Positions 34,205-43,665 are shown, counted from the first letter of the stretch. The stretch: 63,299 nucleotides of DNA from Candidatus Sulfotelmatobacter sp. (GCA_030041415.1 JASHNX010000107.1:1-63299); one strand, 5' to 3'. The notes: generated from the letters alone by a model not told the origin. Numbers and translations are program-made.

Positions 34205-34405
34205 TCACTTCTCCACGTCGAAATAGATCTTTGTCGTCGCACGGTAAAGCGCGACTTTCGCGCCCTCGAGCTGCATATCGAGCGATTCCACGTGCGCCCA
34301 CTTGATGCCGCGCACGGTTTTCGAGGCCTCGGCCACCGCGCTCTCAGCGGCTTTGGCAAAGCTTTGCTTCGAGGTGCCAACCACTTCAATCACTTTTTGT
34401 GTCAT
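34205..34405 (-). CDS. Dodecin (flavin-binding storage protein)
   Basis: 66 residues, the usual dodecin size; dodecins assemble into hollow dodecamers that bind and protect flavins (or CoA in some). Seen: the VIEVVGTSKQSFAKAAESAV helix, VRGIKWAHVESLDM with the flavin-stacking Trp, and the final KIYFDVEK strand. It sits between coaBC and the glycosylase gene, whose TTG start immediately follows the dodecin stop. The neighbour CoaC is itself an FMN enzyme, which may or may not be meaningful. Confidence 0.95.
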   Translation of the reverse strand: MTQKVIEVVGTSKQSFAKAAESAVAEASKTVRGIKWAHVESLDMQLEGAKVALYRATTKIYFDVEK

Positions 34406-34491
34406 TTACGAGCTCCTTGGCACAAATCTCACGAGATTGTACGCCACAGCGAACCCTAGCGACAGCGTCCTAGTTGCAAGGAAAAAATCCG

Positions 34492-35709
34492 TCAGGCTTT
34501 CAGGACAGACTTGCGGCGCTCGCGTATGCGCACCACCTGGTCAAGGACGCGTTGCGCGACCTCCCACTTAGTGGTTTCGGGGACTTCAACGACCTGATCG
34601 TGAGTGATGATCGTGACCTGATTGCGGTCGGAGTCGAAGCCGACGCCTTCGCGGGACACGTCGTTCACGACGATGCCGTCGAGGTTTTTCGAGGCCAGCT
34701 TCTGGCGAGCGTTCTCGAGGACGTTCTCGGTTTCCGCGGCAAAGCCGATCACTATCTGCGACTGCTTGTGAACGGAGATATCTTTGAGAATATCTGCCGT
34801 CGGCTCCAGCTCGAGTGCGATCGAGCCTCTGCGTTTGATCTTCTGCTCGGATACCGACTTTGGCCGGTAGTCGGAAACCGCCGCCGTTTTGATAACAATC
34901 GTAGCTTGCGGCAAGAGGTGCAACACCGCATCGCGCATCTGCGCGGCCGATTCCACGCGGGTAATCTCAGCCGCGCCTGGAGGAGTCAGAGATGTTGGCC
35001 CGCTGACCAGCAATACGCGAGCGCCACGTCGCAACGCGGCTTCTGCAACGGAATACCCCATGCGTCCGCTGGATCGGTTAGTGAGGTAGCGGGCGGGATC
35101 GATCTTCTCGCGGGTCGGACCCGCCGTTACAAGGACAGTTTCTCCTGCCAGATCCTGCGATGCGCCCAGCGCCTCCATGACCGCCGCGATAATGGCTTCG
35201 TTTTCTGCAAGCCTGCCCGCGCCAATCATTCCGCATGCCAGATAACCCTCGCCCGGTTCGACAATTCTTACGCCCCGCGCGCGCAGAATTTCCAGGTTCT
35301 TCTGCGTTGCCGGGTGATTCCACATGTTTACGTTCATCGCAGGAGCGATCACAACCGGCGCGGTCGTGGCGAGATAAAGCGTCGTCAGAAAGTCAGTAGC
35401 AAGGCCTTGCGCGAAGTGCGCGACAACGTCGGCAGTGGCGGGAGCAACCAGAAGCGCGTCAATCGACTGTGCGACGGCAATATGTTCGATCGCCGAATCG
35501 ATGTTGGAGTTCTGCTCCTCACCCGTCGCAAACATCGAAGTAATGACTTTTTCGCCGGAGAGAGCCGCAAAAGTGAGAGGCCGAACAAATTCCTTGGCTG
35601 CGCGCGTCATCACGACCTGCACGCGAATGCCACGATCTTGCAGCAAACGCACAATCTCGGCCGATTTGTAGGCCGCGATTCCGCCGCTCACTCCCAGAGC
35701 AACTTTCAT
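34492..35709 (-). CDS. coaBC: Bifunctional phosphopantothenoylcysteine decarboxylase / synthase
   Basis: Two consecutive steps of coenzyme A synthesis. 405 residues. The N-terminal CoaC domain (1-190) has the FMN/active-site His in IEHIAVAQ, the PAMN motif and the redox Cys in GYLACGMIGAGRL. The C-terminal CoaB domain has VTAGPTREKIDP followed by RYLTNRSSGRMG, AAVSDYRP and the late VVNDVSREGVGF. It lies 52 bases downstream of rpoZ, a classic gene order. Confidence 0.97.
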   Translation of the reverse strand: MKVALGVSGGIAAYKSAEIVRLLQDRGIRVQVVMTRAAKEFVRPLTFAALSGEKVITSMFATGEEQNSNIDSAIEHIAVAQSIDALLVAPATADVVAHFAQGLATDFLTTLYLATTAPVVIAPAMNVNMWNHPATQKNLEILRARGVRIVEPGEGYLACGMIGAGRLAENEAIIAAVMEALGASQDLAGETVLVTAGPTREKIDPARYLTNRSSGRMGYSVAEAALRRGARVLLVSGPTSLTPPGAAEITRVESAAQMRDAVLHLLPQATIVIKTAAVSDYRPKSVSEQKIKRRGSIALELEPTADILKDISVHKQSQIVIGFAAETENVLENARQKLASKNLDGIVVNDVSREGVGFDSDRNQVTIITHDQVVEVPETTKWEVAQRVLDQVVRIRERRKSVLKA

Positions 35710-35761
35710 GGTCGTCGAGATATGGTCGCCGGCCTTTAGATGAGCGGGACGCGCCAGCGAC

Positions 35762-35998
35762 TTACGCTTCGTGCCCGAAGGCTTGATCTAAAGTCTCGGC
35801 TGCTTCCTGAGCCGCGGTGCGGGTTTCGGGAATTTCCCACTTCACCTTACCCGCGCGGATTTCGTCCTGGGCAATCCGGCAAGGCTTGCGTGAGTTCGTC
35901 GAGACTACCGGCGGAGCTCCCGATTGCAGCTGGCGTGCACGCCGGGCGGCGACCAGAATGTAGCGATAGTTGCTGTCGAAGCCTTCGATCAATTTCAT
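35762..35998 (-). CDS. rpoZ: RNA polymerase omega subunit
   Basis: 78 residues. Omega helps fold and assemble the beta' subunit and is part of the ppGpp response in many bacteria. The family core is visible (FDSNYRYILVAARRARQLQ, then KPCRIAQDEIRAGKVKW). A short acidic/Ala-rich tail closes it. Its position between gmk and coaBC is the widely conserved order. Confidence 0.93.
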   Translation of the reverse strand: MKLIEGFDSNYRYILVAARRARQLQSGAPPVVSTNSRKPCRIAQDEIRAGKVKWEIPETRTAAQEAAETLDQAFGHEA

Positions 35999-36143
35999 GG
36001 TTTCTCTCCCCCTGTTTTAGGGATGCAAGATTTTTCATTGCCGAAAGTTGCTGCGCTTCGTTCTTTGCCCGGGGAAGCTAAGAACTGCCTCACTATTGTC
36101 CCACGAAACTGAAATTTGCGGGGCTGTCAATGCCATATTTTGA

Positions 36144-36860
36144 TTACGAAGGTCTGGCACTCTCCAGAGCCCCGATCTTGAATGAGCCCAAAATCGGCTG
36201 CAGCCGCTGGCCTACGTTCGCCAGCCGGCAATTATCTGCCATTTCGATGATCGTCTTTTTATCCGCCGGCAGCACATCGCCAGAACGCGTCCAGCGCTCG
36301 GCGCGCACAATGCTTTGCAAAATTTCAATCGACTCTTCTAGCCGGTCGTTGACCAGAATGTAGTTGTACCTACCGTAGTTCTCGATCTCTTCTGCGGCGG
36401 TGACGAGCCGGCGCTGAATCACTTCCTCGCGGTCTTCTCCGCGCTTGCGCAGGCGCTCTTCCAGGGTTTTGCGATTCGGAGGCAGAATAAAAATACTGAT
36501 TGCCTCGGGAATCTTCTTCTGTATCTGCGCGGCTCCTTGCACGTCAATATCGAGCAGTAAATCGCGACCGTTTTTTTCCGCTTCCTGCAAGAAGCGGCGA
36601 GCAGTCCCGTAATAATTGCCGAAAACCTCGGCGTGCTCCAGGAATTCATCATTCCGAATCATGGTTTCGAATTCTGGACGGGAAACGAAATAGTACTGTC
36701 TTCCATCCGTTTCGCTGCCGCGCGGTGCACGCGTCGTGTACGAAATCGAGAACTCCAGGCCGCTCACCGATTTGAGCAATTCATTGACTAGCGTCGATTT
36801 ACCCGAACCGGATGGGGCCGAAATAATGTAGACCAGGGTTTTGTGCGGCGATGAACTCAT
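36144..36860 (-). CDS. gmk: Guanylate kinase
   Basis: Phosphorylates GMP to GDP using ATP. 238 residues, about 30 longer than usual because of a C-terminal extension after position 205. Seen: the P-loop SAPSGSGKST, the GMP-binding YTTRAPRGSETDGRQYYFV stretch, the FLEHAEVFGNYYGT motif, LLLDIDVQGA and RLRKRGEDREEVIQRRL. Its start overlaps the yicC stop by four bases (ATGA). Confidence 0.96.
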   Translation of the reverse strand: MSSSPHKTLVYIISAPSGSGKSTLVNELLKSVSGLEFSISYTTRAPRGSETDGRQYYFVSRPEFETMIRNDEFLEHAEVFGNYYGTARRFLQEAEKNGRDLLLDIDVQGAAQIQKKIPEAISIFILPPNRKTLEERLRKRGEDREEVIQRRLVTAAEEIENYGRYNYILVNDRLEESIEILQSIVRAERWTRSGDVLPADKKTIIEMADNCRLANVGQRLQPILGSFKIGALESARPS

Positions 36861-37804
36861 TCCAGGTTCTGCACCTGCTCGCGTGATTTTTCGATCTCCG
36901 CTTTCATCACCAAACCGGCCTCGGTAATCTTGAGTGCGTCGCCTGCCAGCCCGGAGGTCTTCGAAAGCAGTGTGTTCGCCTCACGGTTCATTTCCTGTAA
37001 AAGAAAATCCAGTTTTTTGCCAATCTCGCCGCCCTGATCGAGCAGATCGTGAAAATGGCGGATGTGATTTTCGAGGCGCACGGTCTCCTCCTGAATATCG
37101 CTGCGATCGACCAGCAGGGCGGCTTCCTGCATGGCGCGCTCCCGGTCCGGACTTGATCCCAGTAGTTCCTGCAGGCGCGTTTGCAGTTTTTCGATGTAGC
37201 TGTGCAAGACCGTGCGGCGATGCATCTGCACAGCCTTTACCGCCTCGTCCAGGTGCGTCATGCGCTGCCGCAATTCACGTTCGATGCTGCGGCCCTCCTG
37301 CTCGCGCATCTGGTTCAAGCGACCCAGCGCCTCTTCAACCCTCGCCATGACTGCCGACTCGAGAGCTGCATCTTCCGGTTCCTGTCCCGAATCGAGCGCG
37401 CCAGGCATACGCAAGATCGTATTAAGGTCGGGTTCAGCCGCTAACGAAAATTCCGCAGACGCCGCCCGAAAAGCGGCGATATAAGCGCTGACCAGCGGCC
37501 GGTTCAGAGCAACGACTTCATTATTGGCTCGTTCCAGGTTAAGTGCGACTTCGACGTGGCCGCGGGCGATCTTCTCTTTGAGCATTCGCCGCAATTGCAT
37601 TTCCAGCGAATCGCAACCCGAGGGCAAGCGAAAATGCAGATCCAGAAAGCGATGATTTACGGATTTTAGGGAGAGTGTAAACCCGACGTGTCCGTTCCTT
37701 TGAGGCGAGACGGAATTGTTCGCTGTCGGCGCCGGCGGCGCCTTATCTGTATTCGCCAGTTCGCCTTTGATTTGGGCGAAGCCTGTCATGGAGCGAATGG
37801 GCAT
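36857..37804 (-). CDS. yicC: YicC-family endoribonuclease
   Basis: A YicC/YloC protein, shown in E. coli to take part in RNA (RyhB) degradation. 315 residues; opening MPIRSMTGFAQ is the family signature, interrupted by an inserted Pro/Asn-rich stretch (about 15-40) before LSLKSVNHRFLDLHFRLP. The C-terminal DUF1732 part has QEETVRLENHIRHF, the LDFLLQEMNREANTL motif and SREQVQNLE. Co-translated with gmk (ATGA overlap), the order seen in many genomes. Confidence 0.95.
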   Translation of the reverse strand: MPIRSMTGFAQIKGELANTDKAPPAPTANNSVSPQRNGHVGFTLSLKSVNHRFLDLHFRLPSGCDSLEMQLRRMLKEKIARGHVEVALNLERANNEVVALNRPLVSAYIAAFRAASAEFSLAAEPDLNTILRMPGALDSGQEPEDAALESAVMARVEEALGRLNQMREQEGRSIERELRQRMTHLDEAVKAVQMHRRTVLHSYIEKLQTRLQELLGSSPDRERAMQEAALLVDRSDIQEETVRLENHIRHFHDLLDQGGEIGKKLDFLLQEMNREANTLLSKTSGLAGDALKITEAGLVMKAEIEKSREQVQNLE

Positions 37805-37835
37805 GAGAGATTTTCCGATATACGGTAAACGCCAG

Positions 37836-39677
37836 TCATCTGCTTTGCACCGGATCCATTTTCTGCTCCACGTCAGAGAACTGCAAATCGTACAAGCGCC
37901 GGTAGGTGCCGAGCTTCGCCATCAGTTCTTCATGAGCGCCGATATCGGCGATGGCGCCATTTTCAATCACTACAATGCGGTCGGCCCGGCGCACGGTGGA
38001 AAGCCGGTGCGCAATCACAAACACGGTGCGGCCGCTCATCAGGTTATGCAACGCCGATTGAACCAGAGCTTCGGACTCGCTATCCAATGCCGAGGTCGCT
38101 TCATCCAGAATTAAGATAGGTGCATTTTTCAAAAGAGCGCGCGCGATGGCGATGCGCTGCCGTTCTCCGCCGGAAAGACGGACGCCACGTTCGCCAATCA
38201 GCTCATCGTAGCCGCCGGGCAGCGCCTTGATGAAGTCATGGGCCAGCGCCGCGCGCGCTGCCGCTTCCACATCTTTTAGCGGCACATTTGGCTGCCCATA
38301 GGCGATATTGTTGCGAACCGTGTCATTAAATAAGACGGTTTCCTGGGTAACGATGCCGATCTGCTCGCGCAGCGAGGCGAGCGTAACGTCGCGCACATCG
38401 ATGCCGTCAATCAGCAAACGTCCCTGACTAACATCGAAGAAGCGCGGGATCAAATGCACCAGGGTACTCTTGCCCGCTCCGCTGGAGCCAACGATCGCAA
38501 CCAGTTCCCCGCGCTGCACATCGAGATTGATGTCGTGCAGGACTGTGTCCCCGCCTTCAATTCCATAACTAAAGCTGATCTGCTCGAAATGAACGCTCTT
38601 CGAGAATGCAGGCAGGCGTTTGGCGTGCGGCTTCTCGCGAACTTCGTCTTCCACGTCCATGAACTTGAAAATTTCGCTGGACGCGCCGATGGCTTGCTGG
38701 AAGTTGTTATTGAAAAGGGCGAACTTTCGAACTGGATTGTAGAGCCCGAAAACCGCGGAAATGAAGGCCACAAAAATGCCGGCCGTCATTTCCCCATGCA
38801 CGATACGCTCGCGTCCGAGCAACATCAGCAACGCAATGCCGACCGAGCCGAAGATGTCCATGAGCGGCGAACTGATGGCATAGGCCGCCACGGAACGCAG
38901 GTTTGCGCGAAACAACCGCCGGGCTGCACCGCGGAAACGATTGATCTCCCATTTTTCAGTATTGAAGGCTTTGACGATTCGGTTGCCGGTGATGGTCTCA
39001 TGCAGAATATTTTGAATTTCTGCCAACTTATCCTGACCCTGCCGCGTCGTGGCGCGCACTCGAGTACCGATCTTTCTCGAAGAGTAGATAATGACTGGAA
39101 CGAACAGCAGCAGCACCCACGCCAGATTGCCTCCCAACGCCACAATTACGCAGGCAACCGCGATGAAGGTAAAGAATTGCTGCAAGAACTCCGCCAACAC
39201 GCTTGACATGGCGTATTGCACGCGTTCGATATCGTTGACGATTGCCGAGAGGAGAGTTCCGGTTGCGTATTTTGAAAAGAACGCGGCCGACCGGCGCATG
39301 ATCGCGTTGTAAAGATCGTCGCGCAGATCTGTAATCGTTCCAAAACCCGCGTGGTTCACAAGATAGGTGCCCGTGTAATCACACATCCCCTTCAGCACAG
39401 TCGAGGTAACCAGCGCGAATGCGACAGCGCTCCAGGCGTTGGTGATTCGGGCAGGAACAAACTGCTCCAACAGTACGACATAATGGGTGTGAGGAATCGT
39501 GAAGAGTTCGATGTTCCTCGATCCGCTTGAAGGGTTGAGTACGCGATCGAAAATCGGGCGGATCAATACGTACTTGAACGCATCCAGCGCGCCTACCGCC
39601 GCCATGAGCAAAACCGACGCCGCGATCTGCCACCAGTAGGGCAGCGCGTAACGAACCAGGCGGGTCAGTTGGCGCAT
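37836..39677 (-). CDS. MsbA-like ABC exporter (fused membrane and ATPase domains)
   Basis: 613 residues: six transmembrane helices in the first ~330, then an ATP-binding domain with Walker A (GSSGAGKST), Q-loop (IGIVTQETVLF), signature LSGGERQR, Walker B (ILILDEATSALD) and switch His (IAHRLST). Size and domain order match MsbA, which flips lipid A-core or lipids to the periplasmic leaflet. With the lptB/lptC-type cluster in the same window an LPS role is likely, though a general lipid or drug exporter cannot be excluded. It ends 31 bases before yicC. Confidence 0.92.
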   Translation of the reverse strand: MRQLTRLVRYALPYWWQIAASVLLMAAVGALDAFKYVLIRPIFDRVLNPSSGSRNIELFTIPHTHYVVLLEQFVPARITNAWSAVAFALVTSTVLKGMCDYTGTYLVNHAGFGTITDLRDDLYNAIMRRSAAFFSKYATGTLLSAIVNDIERVQYAMSSVLAEFLQQFFTFIAVACVIVALGGNLAWVLLLFVPVIIYSSRKIGTRVRATTRQGQDKLAEIQNILHETITGNRIVKAFNTEKWEINRFRGAARRLFRANLRSVAAYAISSPLMDIFGSVGIALLMLLGRERIVHGEMTAGIFVAFISAVFGLYNPVRKFALFNNNFQQAIGASSEIFKFMDVEDEVREKPHAKRLPAFSKSVHFEQISFSYGIEGGDTVLHDINLDVQRGELVAIVGSSGAGKSTLVHLIPRFFDVSQGRLLIDGIDVRDVTLASLREQIGIVTQETVLFNDTVRNNIAYGQPNVPLKDVEAAARAALAHDFIKALPGGYDELIGERGVRLSGGERQRIAIARALLKNAPILILDEATSALDSESEALVQSALHNLMSGRTVFVIAHRLSTVRRADRIVVIENGAIADIGAHEELMAKLGTYRRLYDLQFSDVEQKMDPVQSR

Positions 39678-39850
39678 TGGGCTCCGAAATTACCGGCGTC
39701 GCTTACCGGCGGTGAATTTTTCACACGGGGTGCAGATGCCCTATTTTACTGCGCTGACAGCGGGTTTGTCGTTGCCGGAGGCGCTGCCCAAGCGGGCGCA
39801 GACCTTTAGATCAATTCGAAAACCGCCACCAAAGCCCAAAGATCAAGCTC

Positions 39851-40783
39851 TCATTTCGGTATATCCCGATGCACGACCTTCATCCGGTATCCCGCCTTGT
39901 GCAGACGCTTGCCGACTTCCTCTGCCATCATCACTGAGCGATGCTGGCCGCCAGTGCATCCAAACGCAATCGTCAAATAGCTCTTGCCTTCGTGCACATA
40001 ATGCGGCAGGAGATAAATCAGCAGGTCCGAGATACGAGAAATAAATTCCCGCGTCTGCGGAAACGACCGGATGTATTTGGCCACTTGCGGATGGCGACCC
40101 GTAAGCGGGCGAAAGGCTGGCACAAAATGCGGGTTCGGTAAAAAGCGGACGTCGAAAACCAAGTCCGCGTCCTCGGGCACGCCCTGGCGAAACCCGAAAC
40201 TTACGCTCGAAACCAGAATGCTCTTTTCGTTCGGATGTTCGCGGAAGCGTTCAGTCACGTGCGCGCGCAGCTCGTGCACGTTGAACTTCGAGGTATCGAT
40301 CACGATGTCAGCCAAAGCGCGAATCTTTGCGAGGCGGCGGCGCTCGGCTTTAATGGAAGTATTAACGGGCGAATCAGTTCCGAGCGGGTGCGGTCTCCGC
40401 GTCTCGCTGAATCGGCGCAGCAGTACTGCGTCGGAGGCTTCCAGAAACGCCACCTTGGTCGGGATAATCCGCCGCACCGATTTGAGGATTCCAGGGAGCT
40501 GGTCGAGCTTCGACCCTTCCCGCACATCGACCACAATGGCGGTATGACGAATCTCCGAGGATTGTGACGACATTTCCGCGAACTGCGGGATCAGCGCAAT
40601 GGGAAGATTATCCACGCAGTAATAGCCGAGATCCTCAAAAGCCTTAAGCACCGAGGCTTTGCCCGAGCCGCTCATGCCCGTAATGATTACTAATTCAGGA
40701 GCCCCCACCCCCGCACGGGCCTTCTTCTTAGCGCCGGACGAATTGAGACTGCGGCGGACTCTGGCGCGGCGCTGAAGGTTCAT
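39851..40783 (-). CDS. rapZ: RNase adapter protein RapZ (P-loop nucleotide-binding)
   Basis: 310 residues. In E. coli RapZ binds GlmZ sRNA and directs RNase E to it, controlling glucosamine-6-phosphate synthase; in other bacteria it is a general nucleotide-binding regulator. Seen: Walker A GMSGSGKAS, the DNLPIALIPQF and VVDVREGSKL segments, VLLRRFSETRRPHPL, and C-terminal RNA-binding-region motifs GCTGGQHRSV. A basic, Arg/Lys-rich N-terminal extension of about 30 residues precedes the fold. ATG 40783 is preferred to ATG 40810; a TACTAT box lies seven bases upstream on the minus strand, suggesting a very short or absent leader. Confidence 0.94.
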   Translation of the reverse strand: MNLQRRARVRRSLNSSGAKKKARAGVGAPELVIITGMSGSGKASVLKAFEDLGYYCVDNLPIALIPQFAEMSSQSSEIRHTAIVVDVREGSKLDQLPGILKSVRRIIPTKVAFLEASDAVLLRRFSETRRPHPLGTDSPVNTSIKAERRRLAKIRALADIVIDTSKFNVHELRAHVTERFREHPNEKSILVSSVSFGFRQGVPEDADLVFDVRFLPNPHFVPAFRPLTGRHPQVAKYIRSFPQTREFISRISDLLIYLLPHYVHEGKSYLTIAFGCTGGQHRSVMMAEEVGKRLHKAGYRMKVVHRDIPK

Positions 40784-40926
40784 GCAATGGATAGTAGCAC
40801 CGCAACCCAAACCAGCGTGAGCGATCTGCAGCCGCAGGATTTACGTTCATCTCAATCACTAGAATATGTTCCGTCTGGGTTTTTCGATTTGTGCAACGTC
40901 CGCCCGGACAGGTAATCTATTCGGCC

Positions 40927-41883
40927 ATGAAGAAGTTTGACGAATTGACCGAACGCGAAGTGCTCGCTCTTGCAATTTCGCTAGAGGAAGAAGATGAGCG
41001 TGTCTACTCCGACTTCGCTGAGGGATTGCGGCCCGACTATCCAGCGTCGGCAGCAATGTTCGACGGCATGCGCCTGGAAGAGTCAGCGCATCGCCGAAGG
41101 TTGATCGAACTTTTCCGCACAAAATTTGGCGAGCACATCCCGTTGATTCGCCGCCAGGATGTGCGCGGCTTCGTCGAGCGTCCGGCATTGTGGCTGAGCA
41201 GGCCGCTGCGCATCGAAGCCGTGCGCAAAGAAGCCAGCACTATGGAGGTGGAAACCAGGCGGTTCTACGAACGTGCCGCTGCGCGCACTCAGGACGCCGG
41301 CATTCGCCAACTGCTCGATGACCTGATCAACGAAGAACGCGAGCACGAAGAGCGAGCCCAGGAACTCGACAAGGAGAAGCTTCCGGCGAATGTGAAAGAA
41401 GATGAAGAGCGGGCCCAACGCCGGTTGTTTGTTCTGCAGATCGTGCAACCGGGACTCGCTGGTTTGATGGATGGATCGGTTTCCACGCTGGCACCGGTCT
41501 TCGCCGCCGCATTCGCTACACACAATAGCTGGGATGCGTTTCTCGTCGGCCTCGCGGCCTCGGCCGGAGCAGGCATCAGCATGGGATTCGCAGAAGCGCT
41601 CTCGGATGACGGTAGCCTGACCGGCCGCGGCCATCCCTGGGTACGCGGGGTTGTCTGCGGTGCGATGACTGCTCTCGGCGGGATCGGCCATACTTTGCCG
41701 TTTCTTTTGAAAGATTTTCGTATAGCGCTCTGGGCCGCCGGCGCGGTGGTGATGGCAGAATTGGCCACGATCACTTGGATTCGCAGACGCTATATGGATA
41801 CTCCCTGGATCTCAGCAGCTCTGCAGGTTGGCCTCGGCGGTGTGCTCGTTTTCATCACCGGCGTGCTGATCGGGAGTTCGTAG
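40927..41883 (+). CDS. mbfA: Membrane-bound ferritin MbfA (ferritin-like plus VIT1)
   Basis: 318 residues. The N-terminal ferritin-like/erythrin domain (about 1-155) has paired iron ligands in LEEEDERVY, EESAHRRR, MEVETRRFY and EEREHEE. The C-terminal VIT1-type membrane domain (about 170-318) starts at QPGLAGLMDGSVSTLAPV and has about five helices. In alpha-proteobacteria MbfA exports iron and protects against peroxide; the same role is inferred here. ATG 40927 is chosen over a frame extension from 40891. A TAATCT box eight bases before the ATG suggests a very short leader. Confidence 0.92.
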   Translation: MKKFDELTEREVLALAISLEEEDERVYSDFAEGLRPDYPASAAMFDGMRLEESAHRRRLIELFRTKFGEHIPLIRRQDVRGFVERPALWLSRPLRIEAVRKEASTMEVETRRFYERAAARTQDAGIRQLLDDLINEEREHEERAQELDKEKLPANVKEDEERAQRRLFVLQIVQPGLAGLMDGSVSTLAPVFAAAFATHNSWDAFLVGLAASAGAGISMGFAEALSDDGSLTGRGHPWVRGVVCGAMTALGGIGHTLPFLLKDFRIALWAAGAVVMAELATITWIRRRYMDTPWISAALQVGLGGVLVFITGVLIGSS

Positions 41884-42007
41884 GAAATTAACGATTCCTG
41901 ACTTTTTGGTTGCTGGCTGAAAAACCTGGGCCAGATAATTCACTCCAATGCCTGGGATGGGTATTTCAATCGGCAATCCAAAAAAACGACAATCAGCAAT
42001 TAAGATT

Positions 42008-42910
42008 TCACTGCTTCGTCTCCAGCGGATGCTGGCTCTTCTCGAAGAATTCGTTCTGCAGTTTTAGGCTCTCGTCATCAGCTTTCACAGCGCGAATGGT
42101 ATTCACGATTGCATCAATCCACCAATCCATTTGAAACTTTCCCAGCTCCTGCGTCGCCACCGCACCTTCGCCAGCATAATGATCCGGGAATCGCGCGTAC
42201 CACCAGATCCCGGTGTAAACATCTTCCGGCAGATTCAGGCGATGTTGATCCGCCCCCGATTCCTGGGTGGCGCGATCCATATGGACAGTATCGGGGCGAG
42301 CAATCAGCATCTTCGAGGTTTCGCTCTCGCCGGCATGCATATCTATCGAGGATTTCTTTTTCGGGCCTCCTGAATCCGGCGAGCGCTTGTCGAACACATA
42401 GACAACGTAATCGTGCGGCTTGTCGAGCTGGGTCTGCGCGAAATATGGAAGCAGATGTTCGTTTCCGCCGTGGCCGTTAACGACGATGATCTTTTTGCAT
42501 CCGTTGCGGGACATTTCATCGGTCGTTTCCTGCAGCAGCGCAAGCTGCAGTTCTCGGCTGTAGGCGACGGTTCCGGGCTCGTGGCGCGCCTCGGCGATTT
42601 GCCCGAAATAATATTCTGGGAACACGATCGCATATTCTTTTTCGGCAGCACGCAGCGCGGCGTAACGCACGTCGAGAAGATCGGTGCCGATCGGCAAATG
42701 CGGCCCATGCTTCTCGAGAATTCCGAAGGGTAGAAGGCAGGTGCCTCGCGACCGCTGAACGCCCTCTTTGAAATCAGCTGCGGTGAGTTCTTCCCAGTGA
42801 ACCGAGAGATTCGGCTGAGGAACGGTTTGTGCTCGCAACAAAGTATGCGAGGCTGGCATCGAGAGGAGGATCAGAGACAAAATCAAAAGAGTAACTCGTA
42901 ATCGAGGCAT
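42008..42910 (-). CDS. Secreted creatininase-family amidohydrolase
   Basis: 300 residues with a signal peptide ending near residue 28 (LLRAQ). The creatininase fold has metal ligands in GILEKHGPHLPIGTDLLD, the VVNGHGGNEHLLPYF motif and the HAGESETSKML motif. Cytoplasmic relatives act on creatinine, mycofactocin precursors or riboflavin intermediates, but an exported form is unusual and the substrate is not clear. It stands between mbfA and a small secreted protein, with its own gap on both sides. Confidence 0.87.
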   Translation of the reverse strand: MPRLRVTLLILSLILLSMPASHTLLRAQTVPQPNLSVHWEELTAADFKEGVQRSRGTCLLPFGILEKHGPHLPIGTDLLDVRYAALRAAEKEYAIVFPEYYFGQIAEARHEPGTVAYSRELQLALLQETTDEMSRNGCKKIIVVNGHGGNEHLLPYFAQTQLDKPHDYVVYVFDKRSPDSGGPKKKSSIDMHAGESETSKMLIARPDTVHMDRATQESGADQHRLNLPEDVYTGIWWYARFPDHYAGEGAVATQELGKFQMDWWIDAIVNTIRAVKADDESLKLQNEFFEKSQHPLETKQ

Positions 42911-43058
42911 CAGTCCTAACCTTCTCCGCCGCGGATTCTCACAGACAGGATTTTGGGTACGGTCCCGACCAGCCCAAAATGAGGACGGTATGGATCTTAA
43001 GCCGACGTCTCAGGCATTTCTGACGGTCTAACCTGCGATTTTCGGCCACAATTAGGAA

Positions 43059-43078
43059 GGCGGGCAAGAATGCCCGCC
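43059..43078. repeat. GC-rich hairpin between two secreted-protein genes
   Basis: An eight-base-pair perfect stem GGCGGGCA / TGCCCGCC with loop AGAA. It lies 16 bases after the stop of the minus-strand gene at 43095. The T-tract on that strand is poor (TTCCTAATT), so it is either a weak terminator or a dispersed GC-rich repeat. Confidence 0.55.
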
Positions 43079-43094
43079 GCACGTTGTCGCTTTT

Positions 43095-43523
43095 TCATTT
43101 CAGGAAAATTTCCTGCAGCAACTCGGAGCTGACGGTCTCACGAATCTCCTGCCGCTTTTCCGCGAGTTCCTGTGCTGGAGCTTTGCCGCCAAGGATTTTG
43201 TCGCGCACTGCCTCACTCTTGGCCGCCAGGCCATCCATGGCAGCATGATCCTTGTACTCGATCGCTATGCAGATGTTCCAATCGTCTGAATTGTTCTGTG
43301 TTTCTTTCAGAAAGAGTTTGTAATCCACGATCATTCCCTGGCGCTTCTCTTCGTCGAAGAATGGTTTGCTGGACTTCCGCAAACTGGCGAGGTACTCGTC
43401 CATATGCGTGGGCTTAACGTGAATCAGCGACACGCGCCAGACCGGACCTTCGGTGTAATGCTCCTGCGCAAATAACGCGGGCGCAAGCAGAAGGCAAACG
43501 ACTAGACCGCACAGTTTTTTCAT
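43095..43523 (-). CDS. Small secreted protein, possible alpha-beta-barrel
   Basis: 142 residues with a signal peptide (ALFAQ cleavage near residue 20). The rest reads like a single dimeric alpha-beta-barrel module (a strand WRVSLIHVKPTHMDEYLASL, then an ICIAIEYKDHAAMDGL strand-helix). No catalytic residues are recognised. The second Met at 43523 gives the natural MKKLCGL n-region. Function unknown. Confidence 0.7.
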   Translation of the reverse strand: MKKLCGLVVCLLLAPALFAQEHYTEGPVWRVSLIHVKPTHMDEYLASLRKSSKPFFDEEKRQGMIVDYKLFLKETQNNSDDWNICIAIEYKDHAAMDGLAAKSEAVRDKILGGKAPAQELAEKRQEIRETVSSELLQEIFLK

Positions 43524-43665
43524 AGTCATCTCCTCGGGTAGGTTTTAACGGCGGTGGAATCATACGCTCGTCGAATGGAGGTGCGAAAGAGGCAATGAGC
43601 CACCGTGCAGGGATCGGGATTTGGCACGTCTCCCGCGAGCTTTTGGTGCATCGACCGCGTGCCGC

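Noticed and set aside
34474-35739. A 421-codon open frame on the plus strand across coaBC
   Set aside because: It is the complement of a well-supported coaBC with all motifs; long antisense frames are expected in GC-rich DNA.
43622-43640. TGGCACG-N6-GC, a match to the sigma-54 consensus core, beside hpf
   Set aside because: It points into the antisense strand of hpf with no gene downstream; a chance match is more likely.
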